From Roseburia zhanii (GTDB taxonomy: Bacteria; Bacillota; Clostridia; Lachnospirales; Lachnospiraceae): a stretch of DNA of 47,991 bases. The position numbers were made by a program, and so were the translations under genes. Where the stretch lies: positions 1 through 47,991 of the forward strand of contig NZ_JACOPH010000017.1 in NCBI RefSeq assembly GCF_014287635.1, in the 5' to 3' direction. The notes under the pieces were generated by a model, which was given only the letters and a program-made list of their open reading frames with translations, searched no databases and was not told the DNA's origin. Of this stretch, positions 41,846 to 47,991 are shown piece by piece (position 1 is the stretch's first letter; every line of letters starts with the position of its first letter).

Positions 41846-42529
41846 CTATTTAGCTGCTTTCACTGATTCCTTGATTGTTACTAAAGATTTCTTAGGTCCT
41901 GGTACTGCACCTTTGATTAACAGCAGATTGTTTTCTGCATCAACGCGAACAACTTCAAGATTCTGAACTGTTGCTTTTACATGTCCCATATGTCCCGGCA
42001 TTCCTTTACCTTTGAACACACGGCTTGGTGAAGAACAAGCACCGTTAGATCCCTGATGGCGATGGAATTTAGAACCATGAGCCATAGGTCCTCTGTGCTG
42101 GCCATGTCTTTTGATAGCACCCTGGAATCCTTTACCTTTTGTGATTGCAGTAGCGTCTACTTTGTCGCCTGCAGCAAAGATGTCAGCTTTGATCTCATCT
42201 GCTAAGTTATATTCCTCAGCATTTTCAAATCTGAACTCTTTTACATATCTCTTGCTTGTAACTCCGGCTTTTGCAAAGTGACCTTTCTCAGCTTTGTTTA
42301 CACCGTGTCTGTTTCTGATTTCTTTTTTGCCATTAGCGTCTTTGCTGACTACTTTTTCTTTCTTGTCAACAAATCCAACCTGTACTGCACTGTATCCGTC
42401 GTTCTCTACGGTCTTAACCTGAGTTACGACACATGGTCCAGCCTGTAATACTGTAACAGGTACTAAAACGCCATCTTCGTTGAAGATTTGAGTCATTCCG
42501 ACTTTTGTGCCTAAAATAGCTTTCTTCAT
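41846..42529 (-). CDS. rplC: 50S ribosomal protein L3
   Basis: About 227 residues from the ATG at 42529, which has AGGAGG eight bases upstream and gives the family N-terminus [16 protein letters not shown]. Later motifs: Lys-Gly-Lys-Gly-Phe-Gln-Gly, His-Gly-Ser-Lys-Phe-His-Arg and Met-Pro-Gly-His-Met-Gly. It is some 15 residues longer than usual, with a Lys-rich insert near 70-90. Confidence 0.96.
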   Translation of the reverse strand: MKKAILGTKVGMTQIFNEDGVLVPVTVLQAGPCVVTQVKTVENDGYSAVQVGFVDKKEKVVSKDANGKKEIRNRHGVNKAEKGHFAKAGVTSKRYVKEFRFENAEEYNLADEIKADIFAAGDKVDATAITKGKGFQGAIKRHGQHRGPMAHGSKFHRHQGSNGACSSPSRVFKGKGMPGHMGHVKATVQNLEVVRVDAENNLLLIKGAVPGPKKSLVTIKESVKAAK

Positions 42530-42741
42530 TACCTTTACCTCCTGTTTTCCTACAGCGGAACGCTTCATGCCCATGACTATGGGGTAGCGGAACCGTTCAT
42601 CCTAGACAGTCAATATAAGTGGATGTAAGTGGCATGTTATGACATAACTTCTACATAACTTCTATATTAAACCTTCGAGGATTGTTTCATTTCATAAATT
42701 TGTGTTGCTGATCATTTTTAGACTAAGCAGTTTTGCATCAC
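42530..42741 (-). other. rpsJ-rplC spacer with tandem and inverted repeats
   Basis: A 212-bp gap at a junction that is normally tight. ACATAACTTCT is repeated head to tail (42642-42652 and 42653-42663), and the first copy is part of the palindrome GTTATG-A-CATAAC (42636-42648). No start codon with a ribosome binding site opens a useful frame. Confidence 0.55.
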
Positions 42742-43053
42742 TTATTTCATTTTGATATCGATGAAAACACCAGCCGGCATCTCTAAGCGGGATAACGCAT
42801 CAACTGTCTTCTGAGTTGGTGTTGTGATATCGATCAGTCTCTTGTGTGTTCTCTGCTCGAACTGTTCTCTGGAGTCTTTGTACTTGTGTACAGCTCTAAG
42901 AATTGTAACTACCTCTTTCTTAGTTGGAAGTGGTACTGGTCCACTCACCTGAGCTCCGTTCTTCTTTACAGTTTCAATGATTTTCTTTGCAGATGCATCA
43001 ACAAGTTCATGATCATACGCTTTTAATGTGATTCTCATTACCTGACTTGCCAT
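42742..43053 (-). CDS. rpsJ: 30S ribosomal protein S10 (NusE)
   Basis: About 103 residues from the ATG at 43053 (AAAGGAGG about eleven bases upstream); another ATG lies five codons later. Motifs: [22 protein letters not shown] and His-Lys-Arg-Leu-Ile-Asp-Ile. It also works in NusB antitermination. First gene of the cluster; fusA, tuf and rpsL-rpsG, which often precede it, are not here. Confidence 0.96.
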   Translation of the reverse strand: MASQVMRITLKAYDHELVDASAKKIIETVKKNGAQVSGPVPLPTKKEVVTILRAVHKYKDSREQFEQRTHKRLIDITTPTQKTVDALSRLEMPAGVFIDIKMK

Positions 43054-43282
43054 AAAAAAAGTCGCCTCCTTTTCGCACTTTACTTCAGTACGACAAGCGG
43101 TGACTGTACACTTTACCGGGTGTATCATGAAAATACACTCGCAATTTCTACTTATCCTGTAGACCTTATTGTGATACAGTGACTTGTCGCCAGTTTCCTA
43201 ACTTGACATTCGCTCCACGGAAAACCTACTGATATCCAGTAGCAACCTCACGTTTCAACGCTATCATGCCACAGCACATAAA
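43054..43282 (-). promoter_or_regulatory. leader of the S10 cluster
   Basis: About 220 bases between the promoter and rpsJ. Two clear stems are seen: CTACTG/CAGTAG (43226-43231 with 43237-43242) and GTGTAT/ATACAC (43120-43125 with 43133-43138). The length and pairing fit an untranslated leader; no known ribosomal leader motif was recognised. An in-frame extension of rpsJ to 43128 lacks a ribosome binding site. Confidence 0.5.
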
Positions 43283-43311
43283 AGTATACAGGATAGTTTT
43301 AGAAATTGCAA
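43283..43311 (-). promoter_or_regulatory. sigma-A promoter of the S10 cluster
   Basis: TTGCAA (43306-43311) and TATACT (43283-43288) on the minus strand are separated by 17 bp, within an AT-rich region suited to alpha-subunit contacts. Transcription would start near 43276, about 220 nt before rpsJ. Confidence 0.85.
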
Positions 43312-43373
43312 GTGTTTTTTCTATGTTTTTTACAAATTTTTCAAATAAATTTTGTATAACATTTATCGGCTTT

Positions 43374-45752
43374 TTACTTCGTGATCTTCATTGTTTTCTT
43401 AAATCCGCTCTTACTGTTAAAGAGTTTCTTATAAGCTCTCAGTTTCTTCTTCGGGCAGTAGATACGTGCGTTCTTTTTAATGTTTTTGATCGCATTTTTG
43501 CCAACGGATTTTACTTTAGAAGATCTGATCGTAATATTTTTCAGTTTTTTGCAGCCATTGAATGCATCTTTGCCAATACTTGTTACATTTGTGCCAATAA
43601 CTATTTTCCGGATCTTCTTATGATTCTTAAATGCTTTTGCTGAAATTGCACTTACCTTATACGTAATACCGTCAACGGTGATTGCATCAGGAATGACCAC
43701 GGTCTTTGTCTGGCTGCCTGTACTTTTGACAACGCTTACCATTCCACCGCTGGTTCCGGGTACTGTAACTGCATAGATCAGATCATCATCATAAAACAGT
43801 GTTCCCTTCTCCGGTGCACCCATAGCCGCTGTTGCTACTATTTTATGCTCTCCACAGTTTACACAGATATAAGATGCCGTTCCACCCTCTGTTGCTGTTG
43901 CTTCTGTTAAAATTCCCTCATATGCCCAGACATGCCCTGTTGGCGGTACAACAGTTCCCTTACGGATCAGTGCCTGACAGTCTATACAATACATATCACC
44001 GGAATAGCCGGCCGTTACACAGGTTGGTGTTGTCACATTCCTCATTCCAATATTCTGATGATCTGTTACTGCTACCGGTAAAACAGTCGTCACTCCGCAG
44101 TAAATACAGCTGCAGGTCTTTTCGCCCTCCTTACTGCAGGTCGGCTGTACTGTGATCATGCCATCGTTCCATTCGTGTTCCACACAATCTACTTTTACGG
44201 TCAGATTCACAACGACTGATTTGTAAACCTTTTTGTCCGGGCAGTAATATGCCATATAGGTCATTTGTCCGGTCTGTGTCATTTTCACTGTCGGATCAGC
44301 CCATGTGTAAAACTCCGGCAGTATAATAGAAGAAAGTGGTTTACCGGCAATACCTGAAAGTTCCGGCAGTTCATCCGGAAGATCCGGTGTTATTTTTTCT
44401 ATCACATCTGTTTTATGGATATAACTGCTCTGCGACTGCTCAAGATATGGATTCGGCTGGATCGCATAACATAACATATCTTCTGCCACTTTAAATCCGC
44501 AAATATTATACACTGCGGTATCTGTATCTTCCGGCAATTCGGCTGTCGATGGTATGTACAGTGTACCAGGTGTCTGCATAGTAAGATCGTACTTTGTAAT
44601 CTTCTTTGCTTCATTAAATATCAGCATATCTTCATATTTTTGCAGATAAGAAAACGCTCCCAGATAATAACTGCCAGCATTATCTGCCTTCCAGCTTTTC
44701 GGATCGATCGTATATAAAACAGTATCCGCTCCATTTAAAATATCATCTGTTTTGATCAGTTCTCCTGTCGACTGATTGATATAATACCAGTAACCTTCAT
44801 CATAGATGATACTTCCATCTGACTTTCCCCATGTTATGGAATCAAATGTGGTATCCGATGCTTTTTCATATTCATCCCATCCACTATGACCTGTCTTCGT
44901 GATCCCCGTATCGCTTAAAAGGAAGTTGTTATGTGTAACACGTCCGATGACGTCCCATGTCGGATCATCCCATGTCACATCCACATGATAATACTGACCT
45001 CCGATCTCGATCAGATTCCATGCATGTGAAATCGAATCACTGCTGACTACCAGACAGGATATTCCAAGTTTGTTCTGCATAATATACTGATATGCTTTTG
45101 AATACCCATCACAGACAGCAACTTTCTGTGCCAATGCTCCATATGCGGTATGTGATACAGCCGGAACGTTATTTGCCAGATAATGTTCATAATCATATTC
45201 GCAGTAAACTGCAAGCCAGTCATGGATTGCAAGTGCTTTTTCATAATCTTCCATATCATCAGAAACCATATCCAACGCTTCTTCTGCGGCAGCATCGACC
45301 ACCTGTAATGCTTCTTCCGCAACAGATGCACTCATATTATACTGTGGCACAATGCCGGTAACATATCTTCCATTTGTATATGCGGAATATGCAGAATCTA
45401 CAAAAAACAGTTCTGCATTGCTAAACAATGTCCGGAAATAATCTGTATGAACCGCATCGCTGCTCATTTTAAAACCAGACACATCGATCAGTTCTGCATG
45501 AAGCCGTAACTGTTCTGCAACGGTTTCTTCAAATGTTTTCCCATTGACTTCTGCTGCTCCGGTAGCATCTATCCCCTCTGTTCCATCTGTTTTCCCAAAT
45601 GGCCGGTAGTATTTCGGGTCATACCGTTCTTCCTCTGTCAGTTCCACCTTTTCTGTCAGCTGTTCTGCTGATACTGCCTTTGTCTGTCCGCACACCAGCA
45701 GAAATACTGCAACAAATCCCATGCATAATCCATAAATTTTCTTTTTCATCAT
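43374..45752 (-). CDS. secreted transglutaminase-like protein with BspA-type leucine-rich repeats
   Basis: A 792-residue exported protein. The signal peptide ends near Ala-Val-Ser-Ala (about 29). A transglutaminase-like domain (about 165-275) has the catalytic order Cys214 (Val-Ala-Val-Cys-Asp-Gly-Tyr), His243 (Ser-His-Ala-Trp-Asn) and Asp258 (Tyr-His-Val-Asp-Val-Thr-Trp). Three Cys-x-x-Cys segments, each next to a Thr/Val-rich stretch, occupy about 540-650. The C-terminus (about 690-770) carries BspA-type leucine-rich repeats (Ile-Ser-Ala-Lys-Ala-Phe-Lys, Ile-Gly-Lys-Asp-Ala-Phe-Asn-Gly-Cys). No sorting motif is seen. Such proteins may crosslink, cleave or bind wall or host proteins. Monocistronic, upstream of the S10 promoter. 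Confidence 0.85.
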   Translation of the reverse strand: MMKKKIYGLCMGFVAVFLLVCGQTKAVSAEQLTEKVELTEEERYDPKYYRPFGKTDGTEGIDATGAAEVNGKTFEETVAEQLRLHAELIDVSGFKMSSDAVHTDYFRTLFSNAELFFVDSAYSAYTNGRYVTGIVPQYNMSASVAEEALQVVDAAAEEALDMVSDDMEDYEKALAIHDWLAVYCEYDYEHYLANNVPAVSHTAYGALAQKVAVCDGYSKAYQYIMQNKLGISCLVVSSDSISHAWNLIEIGGQYYHVDVTWDDPTWDVIGRVTHNNFLLSDTGITKTGHSGWDEYEKASDTTFDSITWGKSDGSIIYDEGYWYYINQSTGELIKTDDILNGADTVLYTIDPKSWKADNAGSYYLGAFSYLQKYEDMLIFNEAKKITKYDLTMQTPGTLYIPSTAELPEDTDTAVYNICGFKVAEDMLCYAIQPNPYLEQSQSSYIHKTDVIEKITPDLPDELPELSGIAGKPLSSIILPEFYTWADPTVKMTQTGQMTYMAYYCPDKKVYKSVVVNLTVKVDCVEHEWNDGMITVQPTCSKEGEKTCSCIYCGVTTVLPVAVTDHQNIGMRNVTTPTCVTAGYSGDMYCIDCQALIRKGTVVPPTGHVWAYEGILTEATATEGGTASYICVNCGEHKIVATAAMGAPEKGTLFYDDDLIYAVTVPGTSGGMVSVVKSTGSQTKTVVIPDAITVDGITYKVSAISAKAFKNHKKIRKIVIGTNVTSIGKDAFNGCKKLKNITIRSSKVKSVGKNAIKNIKKNARIYCPKKKLRAYKKLFNSKSGFKKTMKITK

Positions 45753-45857
45753 GCACCCTCCTTCATTTCATGTCTGTTACGAAAGTACTAAATAAATATG
45801 TTAGTTCTATTTTATCACACTTATTTGAGATTGCCACTACCAAAAGTTCGCAAACCC

Positions 45858-45887
45858 TTGTAAATTATCTAAAAAAGATGATATGAT
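45858..45887 (+). promoter_or_regulatory. promoter of the methyltransferase gene
   Basis: TTGTAA (45858-45863) and TATGAT (45882-45887) are 18 bp apart, about 65 bp before the start codon. Match is moderate. Confidence 0.55.
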
Positions 45888-45950
45888 ACATAGGTCAAAG
45901 TTGCACAGCAACTTCCACAATTCTATATTATATAAGGAAAGGATTTATCT

Positions 45951-46811
45951 ATGTGGTTAGCAGATCAATGGAAAGATTATGAAGTTATCGACTGCTCCTG
46001 CGGTGAAAAACTAGAACGCTGGGGCGATTATATATTAGTACGTCCTGACCCCCAGGTCATCTGGGACACACCGCACAATGCTTATGGCTGGAAACACAAG
46101 AACGGTCATTATCACCGCAGTAAAAAAGGTGGTGGGGAATGGGAATTTTTTGACCTGCCGGAACAATGGAGTATCCATTACCGGAATCTGACCTTCCAGT
46201 TAAAACCGTTTAGTTTTAAACATACCGGACTATTCCCGGAGCAGGCAGTCAACTGGGACTGGTGCGCAGATAAGATAAAAAAAGCCAACCGTCCGATCAA
46301 AGTATTAAACCTCTTTGCCTATACCGGAGGTGCTACACTTTCGGCTGCCGCAGCCGGAGCTAGCGTTACGCATGTAGACGCATCAAAAGGAATGGTCACA
46401 TGGGCAAAAGAGAATGCCATTTCTTCTGGTTTAAAAGATGCTCCGATCCGCTGGATCGTCGATGACTGCGTCAAATTTGCAGAACGTGAGATCCGCCGCG
46501 GCAATCACTATGATGCGATCATTATGGATCCACCATCTTATGGAAGAGGACCAAAAGGGGAAATCTGGAAAATCGAAGAATCCATTCACCCATTTATCAG
46601 GCTTTGCAGCAGATTACTGACAGATGAACCGTTATTTTTCCTGATCAACTCCTATACAACAGGGCTTCAGCCTGCTGTTATGGCTTATATGTTAGGAACC
46701 GAATTAAAGAAATTCCATGGAAAGATCACCGCAGACGAGATTGGTCTGCCGGTTTCCTCAAACGGTCTTGTCCTTCCATGTGGTGCTTCGGGACGTTTTG
46801 AATTAAATTAA
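45951..46811 (+). CDS. class I SAM-dependent methyltransferase (RlmI-like fold)
   Basis: A 286-residue protein. The SAM-binding strand and loop are Val-Leu-Asn-Leu-Phe-Ala-Tyr-Thr-Gly-Gly-Ala-Thr (about 118-129), followed by Val-Asp-Ala-Ser-Lys-Gly-Met and, at the active site, Met-Asp-Pro-Pro-Ser-Tyr-Gly-Arg-Gly. This is the pattern of 23S rRNA cytosine-C5 or related methyltransferases. No PUA domain is present; the N-terminus has a small Asp-Cys-Ser-Cys-Gly-Glu segment. AGGAAAGG precedes the ATG. The substrate is probably RNA; exact target not known. The stop overlaps that of the pyruvate kinase paralogue on the other strand by 4 bp. Confidence 0.85.
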   Translation: MWLADQWKDYEVIDCSCGEKLERWGDYILVRPDPQVIWDTPHNAYGWKHKNGHYHRSKKGGGEWEFFDLPEQWSIHYRNLTFQLKPFSFKHTGLFPEQAVNWDWCADKIKKANRPIKVLNLFAYTGGATLSAAAAGASVTHVDASKGMVTWAKENAISSGLKDAPIRWIVDDCVKFAEREIRRGNHYDAIIMDPPSYGRGPKGEIWKIEESIHPFIRLCSRLLTDEPLFFLINSYTTGLQPAVMAYMLGTELKKFHGKITADEIGLPVSSNGLVLPCGASGRFELN

Positions 46812-47842
46812 GTAAAATATTTGAGCGCACAGTCTGCAGTTTTTACAAAATATTCCATGGCAGCTACCGGATAGTTTCCTGCTGCAGTTTCTCCTGTCAG
46901 CATGATCGCATCAGCTCCTTCAGAAACAGCACGGAAAACATCCGATACTTCTGCCCGCGTCGGCACTTTCTCATATTCCATCGAGGCTAACATCTGGGTA
47001 ACGACCATGAATTTTCTGTTCTTTTTCTTACACCGTTCTTCGATCTGGTGCTGGACTACCGGAAGTTCCCATAAAGGCACTGCATTTCCTAAATCCCCTC
47101 TGGCAATGACTATCATATCGCACCCTTCTATGATCTCATCTAATGCCTGTATGCCTTCCCTGTTTTCGATCTTGGCATAAATCTTTAAGGATTCACTTTC
47201 TGATTCTTTCAATGCCTGTTTCAATGCATCTAAATCCTTCTTTCCACGCACAAACGGAAGCATGACACCTGTAACTCCATAGGCTTTGGCTGCTTTGATA
47301 TTCTGAATGTCTGCTGCTGTCAAAGTTGGAAGTGCGATCCTCTGATCTTTTATCGCAATGCTTTTGCCGGAAGATAATATCCCGCCTCTTAACACCTTAC
47401 ACAGATATCCGTCTGTAACTTTCTGATCTGTCTGCAATAAAATTTTTCCGTCATTTAGCAGTAGTTCCATCTGCGCTGTAAATACAGCTGCAAGTTCGTC
47501 CGGTATCCCGATCTCTTTTTCATACACAGCATTTTCGTCTGTATGATCGCTATATACTTCCTTTTCCTGTGCATCACTCCTTAGCAATACTTTTTCTCCT
47601 TCCGTCAGATGCATTTTTCCTGCTAACCTGATCCGAAGTTCAGGTCCCTGCAAGTCGATCAACAACTGTGGATTCACTCCTGCTGCCTCTGCTGCCTGAC
47701 GGATATTTTTTATCCATGCATCTGCACTTTCCAATGAGGAATGGGATGCATTCAGCCGGATGCCTGTCATGCCCAGACGAAACATTTCTTCTAATTGTCT
47801 GACCTGCTCACATGCCGGTCCGATCGTTCCATATATTTCCAT
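46808..47842 (-). CDS. pyruvate kinase paralogue lacking the C-terminal domain
   Basis: About 344 residues, against 470-590 for normal pyruvate kinases. The barrel is recognisable: Arg-Leu-Asn-Ala-Ser-His-Ser near the start (usual Arg-x-Asn-Phe-Ser-His-Gly), Asp-Leu-Gln-Gly-Pro-Glu, Ala-Lys-Ile-Glu-Asn-Arg-Glu-Gly with the catalytic Lys and metal Glu, Ala-Arg-Gly-Asp-Leu-Gly, Thr-Gln-Met-Leu-Ala-Ser-Met, and Leu-Thr-Gly-Glu-Thr-Ala-Ala-Gly. The B domain (about 75-165) is present. The protein ends right after the barrel, so the allosteric C domain is absent. Start chosen at 47842 with AAGGAG upstream. Active or repurposed enzyme; not the housekeeping pyk. Confidence 0.82.
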   Translation of the reverse strand: MEIYGTIGPACEQVRQLEEMFRLGMTGIRLNASHSSLESADAWIKNIRQAAEAAGVNPQLLIDLQGPELRIRLAGKMHLTEGEKVLLRSDAQEKEVYSDHTDENAVYEKEIGIPDELAAVFTAQMELLLNDGKILLQTDQKVTDGYLCKVLRGGILSSGKSIAIKDQRIALPTLTAADIQNIKAAKAYGVTGVMLPFVRGKKDLDALKQALKESESESLKIYAKIENREGIQALDEIIEGCDMIVIARGDLGNAVPLWELPVVQHQIEERCKKKNRKFMVVTQMLASMEYEKVPTRAEVSDVFRAVSEGADAIMLTGETAAGNYPVAAMEYFVKTADCALKYFT

Positions 47843-47874
47843 TTGCGTTCTCCTTTCGCACGTTACCATTCATA

Positions 47875-47916
47875 GGCGTTTGCGAAACGCCAAACACCGC
47901 ATAAATACGGTATTTT
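47875..47916. repeat. double hairpin upstream of the pyruvate kinase paralogue
   Basis: GGCGTTT/AAACGCC around three bases (47875-47891) is followed by ACCG/CGGT (47896-47911) and then a T run on the plus strand. On the plus strand it could stop transcription leaving the window; on the minus strand it lies in the leader of the kinase paralogue. Confidence 0.5.
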
Positions 47917-47991
47917 TTGTTGTTAAAATAAAATATCTCCTCAAGGTTTATGGTAAAATAGAGTTGACTAGAAACTAAATACCAATCCACC

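Noticed and set aside
47808..47990. 60-codon minus-strand frame upstream of the pyruvate kinase paralogue
   Set aside because: It overlaps the promoter and leader region, has no start signals and contains the double hairpin.

Overview
The window is a chromosomal segment of a low-to-moderate GC Gram-positive anaerobe, most likely a member of the Lachnospiraceae (Clostridia). The evidence is the full S10-spc-alpha ribosomal protein cluster with a zinc-type S14, a zinc-free S4 and a KOW gene between map and infA, a CIRCE-controlled small heat-shock gene, MutS2, strong AGGAGG ribosome binding sites and many Lachnospiraceae-style membrane and surface proteins. No tRNA, rRNA, CRISPR array, prophage or intact insertion sequence was recognised.

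Layout. (1) 0.2-7.5 kb, minus strand: a MATE efflux gene and a tetR gene, then an MMPL/RND transporter, a secreted coiled-coil partner protein and a MntP-like membrane protein. A near-perfect dyad lies in front of the MATE gene and two strong inverted repeats lie between tetR and the MMPL gene. (2) 7.5-10.7 kb, minus: an ATP-grasp-like enzyme with a DUF308 membrane protein and a 76-residue protein, then a YbaK-type deacylase and a MarR regulator. (3) 10.9-14.3 kb, plus: CIRCE, Hsp20, a DnaJ-like co-chaperone, a PlsY-like acyltransferase and a glycolipid-type glycosyltransferase. (4) 14.3-17.3 kb: a decaying zone with a 3' fragment of cysteine synthase, two DUF4230 proteins, a remnant of a DUF3990 gene beside an intact partner gene, and an Rpn-family nuclease pseudogene. 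(5) 17.3-20.6 kb, plus: a DUF1016/YhcG nuclease, a small membrane protein and a CPBP protease-LytTR-DUF3021 module with a paired direct repeat at its promoter. (6) 20.7-26.0 kb: mutS2 with a two-component system on the plus strand, convergent with lgt.

(7) 26.0-43.3 kb, minus: 31 genes from rpsJ to rplQ, in the classical order rpsJ-rplC-D-W-B-rpsS-rplV-rpsC-rplP-rpmC-rpsQ-rplN-X-E-rpsN-H-rplF-R-rpsE-rpmD-rplO-secY-adk-map-KOW-infA-rpmJ-rpsM-K-D-rpoA-rplQ. A consensus promoter precedes rpsJ, a second one lies between infA and rpmJ, and an intrinsic terminator follows rplQ. (8) 43.4-48.0 kb: a large secreted transglutaminase/leucine-rich-repeat protein, a class I methyltransferase and a shortened pyruvate kinase paralogue.

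The most unusual signal is in the ribosomal cluster. Most genes there are separated by 0-25 bp, but several gaps are expanded to 80-350 bp and filled with stem-loops. At least four of these belong to one palindromic repeat family whose paired arms change together between copies, at rpsM/rpsK, rplF/rpsH (two copies) and rplB/rplW. Strong hairpins of other sequence sit at secY/adk, rpmJ/rpsM, rpoA/rplQ and rpsJ/rplC. Whether these are selfish palindromic elements, RNA processing or attenuation sites, or both cannot be decided from this sequence alone.
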